This document shows, one piece after another, positions 7,685 to 16,665 of a stretch of DNA of 64,000 bases (positions are counted from its first letter, which is position 1; every line of letters starts with the position of its first letter). Made by a program: the position numbers and the translations under genes. The notes under the pieces were generated by a model. It was not told the DNA's origin. It made no database searches and saw only the letters and a list, made by a program, of their open reading frames with translations. Source of the DNA: Palsa-1150 sp036490515 (lineage in GTDB: Bacteria; Myxococcota_A; Polyangia; Polyangiales; Polyangiaceae); assembly GCA_036490515.1 (NCBI GenBank), contig DASXDU010000004.1, positions 1-64,000 on the forward strand, given 5' to 3'.

Positions 7685-7990
7685 TCAGCGACTTCGCGTG
7701 GCCGTTGCGCGAGCGCGAACGCGAGGCTTCGTGCTCCGCGCGGTAGAGCGGCCCGGCGCACCGAAGGGGTCGTCCGCGGGCTCCGCCAGCTCGCTCCTCG
7801 CGTCCTCGAAGGGCACGGCGTCCGGCTCGCCCTTCCATTCGAGGATGATGTCCGGCCAGGTCGTCTTCCTGCGACGCACGAGGTTTCCCACTGCCTCGCG
7901 AATGAGCGCGTTGCGGCGAATGCCCGTCCGCTTGGAGAGAGCGTCGAGTCGCCGCACCAGCTCGTCGTCGAGGTAGACGTTGAAGTTCAC
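7685..7990 (-). CDS. Ribbon-helix-helix antitoxin
   Basis: A 101-residue protein. Residues 1-42 are a ribbon-helix-helix (CopG/MetJ-type) DNA-binding domain: strand VNFNVYLDD, then helix ELVRRLDALSKRTG and helix RNALIREAVGNLV. The C-terminal half is flexible and charged (DPFGAPGRSTARS), as expected for the tail that blocks the cognate toxin. The GTG at 7990 is preferred because a TATACT -10 element ends 7 nt upstream and a palindrome overlaps the promoter, the usual site for autorepression by an antitoxin or toxin-antitoxin complex. No ribosome site is seen, consistent with a leaderless mRNA. Confidence 0.8.
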   Translation of the reverse strand: MNFNVYLDDELVRRLDALSKRTGIRRNALIREAVGNLVRRRKTTWPDIILEWKGEPDAVPFEDARSELAEPADDPFGAPGRSTARSTKPRVRARATATRSR

Positions 7991-7997
7991 CGCGCCC

Positions 7998-8017
7998 AGT
8001 ATAACTGCTCGAGCAGT
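7998..8017 (-). promoter_or_regulatory. Promoter -10 and palindromic operator of the toxin-antitoxin operon
   Basis: On the minus strand TATACT (8003-7998) is a near-consensus -10 and sits 7 nt before the antitoxin GTG. Directly upstream is a perfect 14-bp palindrome, ACTGCTCGAGCAGT (8004-8017), filling the -10/-35 spacer. Ribbon-helix-helix antitoxins typically repress at such palindromes. Predicted transcription starts at or very near the GTG. Confidence 0.75.
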
Positions 8018-8125
8018 CATGCGCCGGCCTGGCCGGAAAGCCGGCGCAGCCCCCCCCATGGATCCATCGCAAGGCCCGGTCGCTCTGCCGCGACGAGAGG
8101 CACGGCCAGGGCTAGGTACGGACGC

Positions 8126-8629
8126 ATGCATCGCGCACGTCGCGTCCTCGTGGCGGCCGTCCAGGCGGGGGTGCTCCTCGCGGGCGCGTGGGCCTGCGGA
8201 GGGAGGCTCGACCCGCTGGGCGCCTGGGCGGACGTCGGCGAGGGACAGGACGCAGCGAGCGGAGTGACCCCCGACGCCGGCGTGGTGCTCGACGCCGCCG
8301 CACGCGCCGACGCCGGCACAAACCACGACGCAGGGGTGGCCGACGTCGCGGTGCCGGACGTCGACGCGAGTCTGCGCTGTCCGGACCGCGCGACGGACGC
8401 GGGCCTCTACTGTCCGCCGCACGAGACATGCGTCGTGTGGCTCGCGCCAGACGCGGCACCGTATCCGAGTGAGGGGCCGATTGGTCAGGCGCCCCCCGAC
8501 GCGGGCATCGTGTCCGCCGCATGCTCCGACGCGTCGCTCGAGGACGCGTGCGACGGCGGGATGCCCGCGTACCTCGGGTACAGCATCTACGGGAACCAGG
8601 TGACCTGGGCGGAGTGCGTCGCGCCGTAG
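8126..8629 (+). CDS. Small lipoprotein with Asp/Ala/Gly-rich linker
   Basis: A 167-residue predicted lipoprotein: positively charged start, hydrophobic core VLVAAVQAGVLLAGAWAC with the lipobox cysteine at residue 24, then a linker rich in DAG/DAA repeats (about 30-85) typical of Polyangia surface lipoproteins, and a small C-terminal domain with six cysteines (CPDRATDAGLYCPPHETC onward), likely disulfide-bonded. A TAGGTA hexamer ends 7 nt before the ATG. Function unknown. Confidence 0.6.
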   Translation: MHRARRVLVAAVQAGVLLAGAWACGGRLDPLGAWADVGEGQDAASGVTPDAGVVLDAAARADAGTNHDAGVADVAVPDVDASLRCPDRATDAGLYCPPHETCVVWLAPDAAPYPSEGPIGQAPPDAGIVSAACSDASLEDACDGGMPAYLGYSIYGNQVTWAECVAP

Positions 8630-8656
8630 AGGGCGAGCGCAGCCCCCGCGCGACCA

Positions 8657-9196
8657 TCACAGATGCTCGTGAACCACCCGCCACCGCGCCCCCAGCACGG
8701 TGCCCAGCTCGGCGAGGAACCCGTCGGACAGGCCGTGCCAGTTGTTGAAGCGGACGGCGATCTCGGCGACGTAGCCGTTGAACTGGCCGGGCCAGTCGCC
8801 GAGGGGGAAGGCCTTGCCGCAGGCGGTGCACGTGACGACGGGCTCGTCGCCCTCGAGCCAGTCGGGGAAGAGATCGGCCGCGTCCTCGGCGGCGACGTCG
8901 CACGCGGGGCAGCGGGGTAGCTCGTAGTTGGCGACGGGGTGGTGGACGGCGCGCGCGCAGAGGACGTCGACGCCGTTGTTGGCCATGGAGCGGTTCGACT
9001 CGTCGTAGAAGCCCGACGCGATCTCGATGGCGCGGGGGCCGGCGAGGAACTCGCTCGGCTGGGCGACGTCGCCGGGGGCCGGGTTGGGCGCGACGACGCC
9101 GCGCTCGAGGAGCCATGCCCGGGCCGCGGCGGCGCGTGCGGGGGCGTCGATCGCGGTGGCGTCGAGGGCGCAGACGATGACGGCGCAGTCGCTCAC
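8657..9196 (-). CDS. Hypothetical zinc-ribbon protein
   Basis: A 179-residue soluble protein with two CxxC pairs, CPAC (about residue 95) and CTAC (about 122), about 27 residues apart, a typical zinc ribbon. The N-terminal part (MSDCAVIVCALDATAIDAPA) looks like an alpha/beta strand-helix start, and a conserved-looking IASGFYDESNRSMANNGVDV segment precedes the ribbon. No catalytic motif is recognised. Role unknown. Confidence 0.6.
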   Translation of the reverse strand: MSDCAVIVCALDATAIDAPARAAAARAWLLERGVVAPNPAPGDVAQPSEFLAGPRAIEIASGFYDESNRSMANNGVDVLCARAVHHPVANYELPRCPACDVAAEDAADLFPDWLEGDEPVVTCTACGKAFPLGDWPGQFNGYVAEIAVRFNNWHGLSDGFLAELGTVLGARWRVVHEHL

Positions 9197-9297
9197 GGCG
9201 CGCAGGATACGCGCCCGCGCTCGCCAGGCAACCCGTCTGCCGCGGGGCCTGCTCCGGCCGCGCCGGAACTTGGCCCGCCCCGGCGCCCTGCGATGCG

Positions 9298-9621
9298 ATG
9301 GCGGCCATGCGCATGCTCCGCGTCCTCCGCCGGCCCTTCACGTCGCTCCTCTGGCGCCGCGCGTACGAGCGCGACCGCCGCAGCCTGACCGTCGACTGGC
9401 ACAGGTTCGGCAGCGAGGTGCACCGCGTGTCGACGACCGACGACGTCTCCGAGGGGGGCGTCTTCCTCAGCACGTCGGCGCCGCTGCCGATGGGGAGCCC
9501 GGTCGTGATGCACTTCACGCTGGGCGGGAGCGCGGTCCTCGTGCACGGCCGCGTCGCCTGGCGCAGCACGCGCGGCATGGGCGTCCGCTTCGGGAGCCCC
9601 ATCGAGGTCGGCGTCGCGTAG
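9298..9621 (+). CDS. PilZ domain protein
   Basis: A 107-residue protein made of one PilZ domain, the c-di-GMP receptor fold. Visible signatures are an arginine cluster with RxxxR spacing (RAYER at residues 21-25, followed by RDRR) and DVSEGG at 49-54, matching the (D/N)xSxxG motif, then beta strands GGVFLSTSAPLPMGSPVVM and VHGRVAWRS. Known members bind c-di-GMP to control motility, secretion or exopolysaccharide. The N-terminal 15 residues are basic. It is a single-domain adaptor with no partner next to it. Confidence 0.75.
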   Translation: MAAMRMLRVLRRPFTSLLWRRAYERDRRSLTVDWHRFGSEVHRVSTTDDVSEGGVFLSTSAPLPMGSPVVMHFTLGGSAVLVHGRVAWRSTRGMGVRFGSPIEVGVA

Positions 9622-9665
9622 GTCGGGTCAGCCCGGGCCCGGGCCCTCGCCGCGGCCCCGCGGCC

Positions 9666-11276
9666 CTACGGGTGGTAGATCTCCACGTTCGTCGTGGCCG
9701 CGCTCGAGGCGTCGGAGCCGCCGACGATGGCGATGCTGCCCGTCGTGAGAGGCACGAGGACGAACGCGGTGCCGTGCACCGAGGGGACGTCGGCGACCTG
9801 CGTCCACGCGCCCGTCGAGGCGTGGAAGACGTACGCGCTGCGGGCGTCGACGCCGCCGATGGTGCCGCTGACGCCGAGGACGTCGCCGTTCGGGAGCTGC
9901 GTGTAGATCGCCTGCCAGCCGGCGGGCGCGCCGGTCGTGGGCGAGACGGCGAAGGTGCCCGTGTCGAGGAGCTGCGCGTCGGGGGACCCGCCGGTGCCCG
10001 TCATGAGGACCTTCGTCGTGCCGGGGAGGGCGAAGGCGAACGCGCACGAGGGGGTCGAGAGGGTGCCGACGGTCGTCCAGGCGCCGCCGGTCGGGTCGTA
10101 CTGCTCGATGTTCGTCTCGAAGCTCGAGGGGCCGGTGGCGCCGCCGATCGTGAGGACCTTGCCGCTCGGCAGGAGCACGTCGCACCCGTTCAAGCGGTTC
10201 TCGGCGAGGGGCCCGGTCGTGGCGAAGCTCCCGCCGGGCGTGTAGCGCTGCACGACGCCCGTGCCGCTGCCGTTGTACTGCCAGCCCGGCGTGGGGGGCG
10301 CGACGACGACCGAGTTCCAGCCGCCGATGTAGAGCGTGCTGCCGTCGCCCAGGGTGATGGGGAAGAGCGAGATGACGGGCGTCGGCATCGTGCCGGCGGG
10401 GGTGAAGTCGCCGCTCACGGGATCGTAGATCTCGGCGGTGGCCACGAGCGCGCCCGTCGAGTCGATGCCGCCGGCCGCGAGGAGCTTGCCGCCGCCCGCC
10501 GAGGGCATGACGCCGCCCCATCCGCCCCAGAGGTGGTCGTGCGCCATGGGGCCGGTGGGCGTGGACTGGCCGGTCGCGGGATCGAAGACCTCGGCCGAGA
10601 GGAGCGCGTTGCCGGTCGCGTTCCAGCCGCCCGCGACGAGCACCGTGCCGCCGGGGAGGGGACCCGCGGCGGGCGCGATGCGGCCCACGGCGAGGCTTCC
10701 GGGGCAGGAGAACGTGGTCGGCCCGGCGTCGGGAGCGCTGCACGCGCCCGCGTCGCCCGCGTCGAAGGGCGCGCCGTCCGTGCCGCCGCCCTCGGTTCCA
10801 CCGTCGTTGCCCGCGCCGTCGGTGCCGCCGTCCCCCGGGCCGGACTCGGGCACGCCGCCGTCGCCCGGGTCCTCGCAGACGGCCGTCGCCGCGCCCTGCA
10901 CCGCCGTGCACGTCTGGCCCTGGAGGCACCCGCCGGGCTGCCCCGCGGGGACGCCCGGGTAGCAGGCCGCGAGGCACTGGTCGCCGGCGCACGTGAGGCC
11001 GACCACGCAGGGGAGGGTCTCGGAGCACTTCTCCTCGGCGGGCAGCTCGCACACGCCGGGCGGGATGCACATCGCGCCCGCCGAGCAGTCGCGCGACTCG
11101 ACGCAGGCCACGTGGCAGCGCCCGTAGACGCAGATGAGGTTCGCGTTGCAGTCGCTGTCGAGCTGGCAGCCCGTCGCCAGCACCGGCGGGCTCTTGCTCC
11201 CGCAGTCCTGCGACGCGAAGGCGAGCAGCACGAGCGACACGGCCCCGGCCAGGATTCGGCCCCCGATTGCGCGCAT
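9666..11276 (-). CDS. Kelch-repeat lipoprotein with Cys-rich N-terminal domain
   Basis: A 536-residue predicted exported lipoprotein (signal AGAVSLVLLAFASQDC). Residues 35-135 are Cys-rich with about fourteen cysteines in CxxDxDC-type spacings. Residues 135-180 are a Gly/Asp linker. From about 190 to the end run Kelch-type repeats, for example VLVAGGWNATGNALLSAEVF and LLAAGGIDSTGALVATAEIY, each with the paired-Gly and AEVFDP/AEIYDP signature of Kelch blades. Six or so repeats would make a beta-propeller. Likely a surface-exposed binding or scaffold protein; no catalytic residues are evident. Confidence 0.75.
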   Translation of the reverse strand: MRAIGGRILAGAVSLVLLAFASQDCGSKSPPVLATGCQLDSDCNANLICVYGRCHVACVESRDCSAGAMCIPPGVCELPAEEKCSETLPCVVGLTCAGDQCLAACYPGVPAGQPGGCLQGQTCTAVQGAATAVCEDPGDGGVPESGPGDGGTDGAGNDGGTEGGGTDGAPFDAGDAGACSAPDAGPTTFSCPGSLAVGRIAPAAGPLPGGTVLVAGGWNATGNALLSAEVFDPATGQSTPTGPMAHDHLWGGWGGVMPSAGGGKLLAAGGIDSTGALVATAEIYDPVSGDFTPAGTMPTPVISLFPITLGDGSTLYIGGWNSVVVAPPTPGWQYNGSGTGVVQRYTPGGSFATTGPLAENRLNGCDVLLPSGKVLTIGGATGPSSFETNIEQYDPTGGAWTTVGTLSTPSCAFAFALPGTTKVLMTGTGGSPDAQLLDTGTFAVSPTTGAPAGWQAIYTQLPNGDVLGVSGTIGGVDARSAYVFHASTGAWTQVADVPSVHGTAFVLVPLTTGSIAIVGGSDASSAATTNVEIYHP

Positions 11277-11363
11277 GGTGGCCCTTCTACCATCGCCGCG
11301 GGCGGTCGTCCGGGACTCTGGACTCGCCCCCGCCCCGGCGTAGCGTGTCGTCCAGGAAGAGCC

Positions 11364-12296
11364 GTGCCCGCGCCCATCGCACCTCCCGGCGACCCCGCTC
11401 TCACTGCCGCGGCCGCGGCCGCGGCCGCGTCCTCGGCCACTGGCACGGCCACTGGCACGGCGTCACGCGCGCGCGTCGTCGACGCCGCTCGCCTCGTCTA
11501 CGGCGTGGCCGCCGCCGCCGTCGGAGGGATGGTCGTCGCGGCGGGCGATCTGGGCGCCGTCTTCCAGCCCGTCCCCCGGTGGATCCCGCTGCACCGTGCG
11601 CTCGCGTACGTGTCGGGTTCGCTCCTCGTCGCCGCGGGCCTGGCGCTCCTCGCCCCGGAGCGCGCGCGCCTCGTCCCCAGGCTCACGCGCCTCGCCGCGC
11701 TCGTCCTCACGGCGGACTTCCTCGTGTGGCTGCTCCTGCTCAACGCGCCGACGACCGCCACGCACGCGTCGGTCATGGGCGCCTGGGAGGGCTGCGGCCT
11801 GAACATGGCGGTCCTGGCGGGCGCGTGGATCCTCTTCGCGCGTTCGTACGCTCCCGCCGCATCACGTCCCGCCACATCGCGCGCTCGCCTCGTCGGCGAG
11901 CCCGGCGTCACCCTCGCGCGGCGCATCTTCGCCCTCGGCGTCCCCCTCGTCGGCCTCGCCCACTTCGCCGACGCCCAGGGCGCCACCGACTACGTCCCGA
12001 CCTGGTTCCCCCTCCGGATCGACTGGGTCTACCTCACCGGCGCCGGCCACGTCGCCGCGGGCCTCGCCATCCTCTTCGGCGTCGTCCCGCTCCTCGCCGC
12101 CACCCTCGAGGCCGCCCAGATCACCGCCTTCGTCGTCTTCTCCCACATCCCGGCCGTCATCGCCGCCCCCACCGACCGCGTCCAGTGGGGAATGCTCGTC
12201 TACGCCGTGGCGATCGCCGCCTCCGCGTGGATCGTCACGGCGACCCTCCCGACGAGGAAAGGCCGCCCGCTCCCATCGCGAACGCACGCGCGGTAG
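11364..12296 (+). CDS. DoxX-like polytopic membrane protein, double length
   Basis: A 310-residue membrane protein with about eight hydrophobic segments in two similar halves: residues 45-165 and 190-300. Each half looks like a four-helix DoxX-type unit; compare ALAYVSGSLLVAAGLALLAP with WVYLTGAGHVAAGLAILFGV, with ALGVPLVGLAHFADAQGATDY opening the second half. It is probably an internal duplication. The GTG at 11364 is chosen for the AGGAAGA ribosome site and the TAGCGT hexamer at 11341. The frame is open further upstream but only as composition-driven sequence. Role unknown. Confidence 0.7.
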   Translation: MPAPIAPPGDPALTAAAAAAAASSATGTATGTASRARVVDAARLVYGVAAAAVGGMVVAAGDLGAVFQPVPRWIPLHRALAYVSGSLLVAAGLALLAPERARLVPRLTRLAALVLTADFLVWLLLLNAPTTATHASVMGAWEGCGLNMAVLAGAWILFARSYAPAASRPATSRARLVGEPGVTLARRIFALGVPLVGLAHFADAQGATDYVPTWFPLRIDWVYLTGAGHVAAGLAILFGVVPLLAATLEAAQITAFVVFSHIPAVIAAPTDRVQWGMLVYAVAIAASAWIVTATLPTRKGRPLPSRTHAR

Positions 12297-12383
12297 CGGA
12301 CCGGTTCGATCAAACCCCGGGCAAGCCCCTACCCACGTGGACCGACCGCCCTCTCCCAGGGGCCAAGCGTGTACGGGAATTGA

Positions 12384-12454
12384 CCTGTCCTGTACGAATC
12401 CACGAAGCCGGCCGAGTCTTCGAGGCCGAGCGAAGTGGACGAGTACAGGACTGG
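12384..12454. other. Long imperfect hairpin between DoxX-like gene and tRNA-Glu
   Basis: Arms 12384-12403 and 12435-12454 are 20-nt inverted repeats matching at 16 positions with a shared CAGGAC/GTCCTG core, enclosing 31 nt that can pair further (GGCC/GGCC). It lies between the stop at 12296 and the tRNA region. It could be a terminator-like structure, part of a small RNA, or a repeat-element remnant. Confidence 0.5.
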
Positions 12455-12472
12455 CAAATGACCGTTGGCAGC

Positions 12473-12500
12473 GTTTGCACGCCTCTCACAGCGTGCAAAC
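12473..12500 (-). terminator. Stem-loop directly after the tRNA-Gln/tRNA-Glu transcript
   Basis: A perfect 10-bp stem, GTTTGCACGC with GCGTGCAAAC, and an 8-nt loop, beginning 5 nt past the 3' end of tRNA-Glu on the minus strand. It is well placed to end the tRNA transcript. No U-run follows, so efficiency is uncertain. Confidence 0.6.
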
Positions 12501-12505
12501 AGGGG

Positions 12506-12577
12506 CGACCCCAACGGGAATTGAACCCGTGTTACCGACGTGAGAGGCCGATGTCCTAACCGCTAGACGATGGGGCC
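12506..12577 (-). tRNA. tRNA-Glu (anticodon CTC)
   Basis: Minus-strand 72-nt cloverleaf: acceptor GGCCCCA with TGGGGTC and discriminator G; D arm GTCT...GGAC; anticodon loop CTCTCAC giving CTC; T arm ACGGG-TTCAATT-CCCGT. The 3' CCA is not encoded. It follows tRNA-Gln by 43 bp on the same strand, so they are probably co-transcribed. Confidence 0.95.
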
Positions 12578-12620
12578 GAAAACAGAAGCAAAGTCACGGT
12601 GCTCTCTGGCAGAGCACTAG

Positions 12621-12691
12621 CTGGGGGACAAGGATTCGAACCTTGATAAGCAGAGCCAGAATCTGCTGTCCTGCCGTTAGACGATCCCCCA
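12621..12691 (-). tRNA. tRNA-Gln (anticodon CTG)
   Basis: Minus-strand 71-nt cloverleaf: acceptor TGGGGGA with TCCCCCA and discriminator G; D arm GTCT...GGAC; anticodon stem GCAGA/TCTGC with loop TTCTGGC giving CTG; T arm CAAGG-TTCGAAT-CCTTG. CCA is not encoded. First gene of a two-tRNA transcript driven from 12760-12787. Confidence 0.95.
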
Positions 12692-12759
12692 AAGACACCT
12701 GAAACTACAGGGAAAGTCTCACCCCGACCGCCAGCAACCGCGGGCGTTCGGGAGGGCGA

Positions 12760-12787
12760 ACAGTATTCGCCCGCGCAGCCTTGTCAA
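12760..12787 (-). promoter_or_regulatory. Sigma-70 promoter of the tRNA-Gln/tRNA-Glu operon
   Basis: On the minus strand a perfect -35 TTGACA (12787-12782), 16-bp spacer, then TACTGT (12765-12760). The predicted transcript starts near 12753, about 60 nt before tRNA-Gln. It is divergent from the groES promoter 110 bp away. Confidence 0.75.
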
Positions 12788-12895
12788 GCACCTGTCGGGC
12801 CGATCCGGGGACGCAGCGCGCTCTTTCGCGTTTGCCGCGCTGGCCGCGCTGGCCGCGTTCGTGTCGCTTCGGTGCGCAAGGGTGCGCGTTGGGCC

Positions 12896-12923
12896 TTGAC
12901 CTCCGCCCCAATGCGCTTACGTT
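12896..12923 (+). promoter_or_regulatory. groESL promoter
   Basis: -35 TTGACC (12896-12901), 16-bp spacer, -10-like TACGTT (12918-12923). The CIRCE-like repeat starts 9 bp downstream, so the repressor would cover the transcription start, the usual HrcA arrangement. Confidence 0.65.
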
Positions 12924-12931
12924 CCGCGCCG

Positions 12932-12958
12932 CTGGCGCTCGGGTCTCTCGAGTGCCAG
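12932..12958 (+). promoter_or_regulatory. CIRCE-like operator (HrcA site) upstream of groES
   Basis: CTGGCGCTC - 9 bp - GAGTGCCAG. The arms pair at 8 of 9 positions, and arm and spacer lengths equal the CIRCE consensus TTAGCACTC-N9-GAGTGCTAA (6/9 and 7/9 matches). It lies 46 bp before the groES ATG. In known systems HrcA binds this element and releases it on heat stress; no hrcA gene is in the window. Confidence 0.8.
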
Positions 12959-13004
12959 CGCCACCGCACCCAGCACCCAGCACCCACGACAGGGGAGACC
13001 CCGC

Positions 13005-13292
13005 ATGAAATTCCGTCCGCTCGCAGACCGCATCCTCGTCAAGCGCGTCGAGCACGAAGAGAAGTCCAAGGGGGGCATCATCATCCCCGACACGGCGAAG
13101 GAGAAGCCGGTCGAAGCCGTCGTCGTCGCCGTGGGCAACGGCAAGACGCAGAAGAACGGCAAGGTCCGCGCGGTCGAGGTCAAGGCCGGCGACCGCATCC
13201 TCCTCGGCAAGTACTCGGGCACCGAGGTGAAGCTCGACGGCGTCGAGCACGTGATCCTCGGCGAGGAAGACGTCCTCGCCATCCTCGGCTGA
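13005..13292 (+). CDS. groES: Co-chaperonin GroES
   Basis: A 95-residue GroES, full length for the family. The seven-subunit lid of the GroEL folding chamber. Visible features are the N-terminal FRPLADRILVKRVE strand block, the mobile loop with EEKSKGGIIIPDTAKEKP (about 18-35) that contacts GroEL, and the GDRILLGKYSGTEVKLDG block near 62-79. A good AGGGGAG ribosome site precedes the ATG. First gene of a groES-groEL operon (26 bp apart) under a CIRCE-like operator. Confidence 0.97.
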   Translation: MKFRPLADRILVKRVEHEEKSKGGIIIPDTAKEKPVEAVVVAVGNGKTQKNGKVRAVEVKAGDRILLGKYSGTEVKLDGVEHVILGEEDVLAILG

Positions 13293-13318
13293 TCCTCCGA
13301 AAGAAAGCGCAAAGAGCC

Positions 13319-15025
<1,707 letters not shown>

Positions 15026-15087
15026 GGTCGAGCGACGCCCGCGGGGCGCGCGGAGCCTGGCGCTCCGCGGCGCTGCCGTGACGGACC

Positions 15088-15126
15088 GAGGCCGGTAGGG
15101 GCGACCCTGCCGGCCTCCGGTTCTTT
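15088..15126 (+). terminator. Intrinsic terminator of groESL
   Basis: A 13-bp stem, GAGGCCGGTAGGG with CCCTGCCGGCCTC (one T-G wobble), capped by a GCGA tetraloop (15101-15104) and followed by a TTCTTT tract. One of the two clearest intrinsic terminators in the window. Confidence 0.85.
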
Positions 15127-15168
15127 GTGACGGGCGGCGCTTATGCCCTAGTCTTGATGCCAGAGGGC

Positions 15169-15816
15169 ATGTCCGATCCGCTCTTCACGCGCTTCGGGCG
15201 CGAGTACCTGGCCGGCGCGGTGCTCTTCCGAGAGGGGGAGCGCGGCGAGGAGATGTTCGTCATCCAGTCGGGGGTCGTGCAGATCCTCAAGCGGGTGGGT
15301 GACGTCGACCGGCCGCTCGCGACGCTGGGGCGGGGTGAGTTCGTGGGCGAGATGGCCATCCTCAACGACAAGCCCCGCACCGCCACGGCCGTGGCGATCG
15401 AGGACGCGAAGCTCCTCGTCATCGACGCGGCGACCCTCGAGCAGATGATCGCGACGAACACCGAGATCGCGCTGCGCCTCGTGAAGAAGCTGGCGCGCCG
15501 GCTCGACGGCGCCGACGAGATGATCCAGCTCCTGATGAACCCCGACCCGAAGGCCCGCGTGCTGCTCGGGCTGAAGCGCCAGGCGGAGTCGTTCGGCGAG
15601 GACTCGGGGCTCGGCGTCCGCCTCCACGTGACGGCGGCCAATCTGGCGAGCGAGGTCGGCGTGGAGGACGCGCAGGTGCACGACGTCATGTCGCGCCTCG
15701 GCCGCCTGCACATCGCGACCGAGGAGGAGGAGTCGGGGGTCATCGTCGTGATGGACCTGCCGCGCCTCCTCGAGTTCATGGAGTTCCTCGAGATGCCTCG
15801 CAGGTTCGAGGGATAG
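15169..15816 (+). CDS. CRP/FNR-family cyclic-nucleotide-binding regulator
   Basis: A 215-residue regulator. The N-terminal cyclic-nucleotide-binding beta-roll (about 1-110) has a good phosphate-binding cassette, FVGEMAILNDKPRTATAV, with the Gly-Glu and Arg-Thr-Ala residues that hold the cyclic phosphate. A dimerisation helix follows (about 105-135). The C-terminal winged helix contains VTAANLASEVGVEDAQVHDV as helix-turn-helix. The ATG at 15169 is chosen because a TAGTCT hexamer ends 14 nt before it; ATG 15157 is the alternative. The gene 12 bp downstream encodes a class II cyclic-nucleotide phosphodiesterase, so sensor and signal-destroying enzyme share a transcript. A site with CRP-like symmetry occurs at 40947. 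Confidence 0.85.
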   Translation: MSDPLFTRFGREYLAGAVLFREGERGEEMFVIQSGVVQILKRVGDVDRPLATLGRGEFVGEMAILNDKPRTATAVAIEDAKLLVIDAATLEQMIATNTEIALRLVKKLARRLDGADEMIQLLMNPDPKARVLLGLKRQAESFGEDSGLGVRLHVTAANLASEVGVEDAQVHDVMSRLGRLHIATEEEESGVIVVMDLPRLLEFMEFLEMPRRFEG

Positions 15817-15828
15817 GGCAGGGCGAAC

Positions 15829-16599
15829 GTGGACCTCCGCGTCATCGGCTGCCACGGCGGCGAGACCCCGAAGCACAGGACGAGCGCGTTCGTGCTCGAC
15901 GAGCGCATCGCCATCGACGCCGGCTCGCTGACGAGCGGGATGGAGCTCGACGCGCAGTGCGCGCTCGACGCCGTCCTCGTCAGCCACGCGCACCTCGACC
16001 ACGTGCGCGACCTCGCGACCATCGCCGACAACCGCCTGCAGAACGGCGCCGCGCCGCTCGTCGTCGCCGGGACGAAGGCGACCATCCGCGTGCTCCAGAA
16101 GCACTTCTTCAACGATCTGCTCTGGCCGGACTTCTCGCGCCTGCCGTCCGTGAAGAAGGCGGCCATCAAGTACCTCGAGCTCAAGCCCGAGAAGCGCGTC
16201 GTCATCGCGGGGTACGAGGTGAACGCCGTCGAGGTGAGCCACACGATCGACACGTGCGCCTTCACGGTGCGCGGCAAGGACGGCGTCCTCGCGTACAGCG
16301 GCGACACCGGGCCGACCGACCGCCTGTGGGAGGTCCTTCGCGAGACCGAGGGGCTCAAGGCCCTCCTCATGGAGGTGAGCTTCCCCAACGCGGAGCACGC
16401 CCTGGCCCGCGCGAGCGGCCACCACACGCCCGAGACGCTCGGCAAGGACATGAAGAAGCTCGGCGCCGCGGCCCGCGAGCTCCCGACGCTCCTCTACCAC
16501 ATCAAGCCGACGTTCCAGGCCACGGTCGAGCGCGAGTGTGCCCGCCTCAAGGGCCTCAACCTGACCGTCTGCGCGCTGGGCGACCAGTTCATCCTCTGA
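15829..16599 (+). CDS. Class II 3',5'-cyclic-nucleotide phosphodiesterase (metallo-beta-lactamase fold)
   Basis: A 256-residue enzyme of the class II cyclic nucleotide phosphodiesterase family (yeast PDE1, Vibrio CpdP), which hydrolyses cAMP or cGMP to 5'-NMP. Metal-ligand motifs are HAHLDH (about 51-56), SHTIDTCAFTV, the YSGDTGP aspartate block near 155-161 and a final histidine in LLYHIKPT. The SGHHTPETLGKDMKKLGAA region fits the family's C-terminal part. It starts with a GTG 12 bp after the CRP-like gene. Inference: it sets the level of the ligand for its neighbour. A related phosphonatase-like or RNase Z-like activity cannot be excluded from sequence alone. Confidence 0.75.
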   Translation: MDLRVIGCHGGETPKHRTSAFVLDERIAIDAGSLTSGMELDAQCALDAVLVSHAHLDHVRDLATIADNRLQNGAAPLVVAGTKATIRVLQKHFFNDLLWPDFSRLPSVKKAAIKYLELKPEKRVVIAGYEVNAVEVSHTIDTCAFTVRGKDGVLAYSGDTGPTDRLWEVLRETEGLKALLMEVSFPNAEHALARASGHHTPETLGKDMKKLGAAARELPTLLYHIKPTFQATVERECARLKGLNLTVCALGDQFIL

Positions 16600-16624
16600 A
16601 GGGGGGCGGCTCGCCTGACCGCCG

Positions 16625-16654
16625 TTGACAGCGGCGCCCAGTCGACTCAGATAC
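16625..16654 (+). promoter_or_regulatory. Promoter of the HelD-like helicase gene
   Basis: Perfect -35 TTGACA (16625-16630), 18-bp spacer, -10-like AGATAC (16649-16654). The -10 ends 11 nt before the GTG at 16666, predicting a very short or absent leader. Confidence 0.65.
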
Positions 16655-16665
16655 CTCCCTTCGCC

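Noticed and set aside
1461..12296. Three DoxX-type genes as a recent duplication
   Set aside because: The proteins differ in length and share no stretches of high identity, so they are separate family members.
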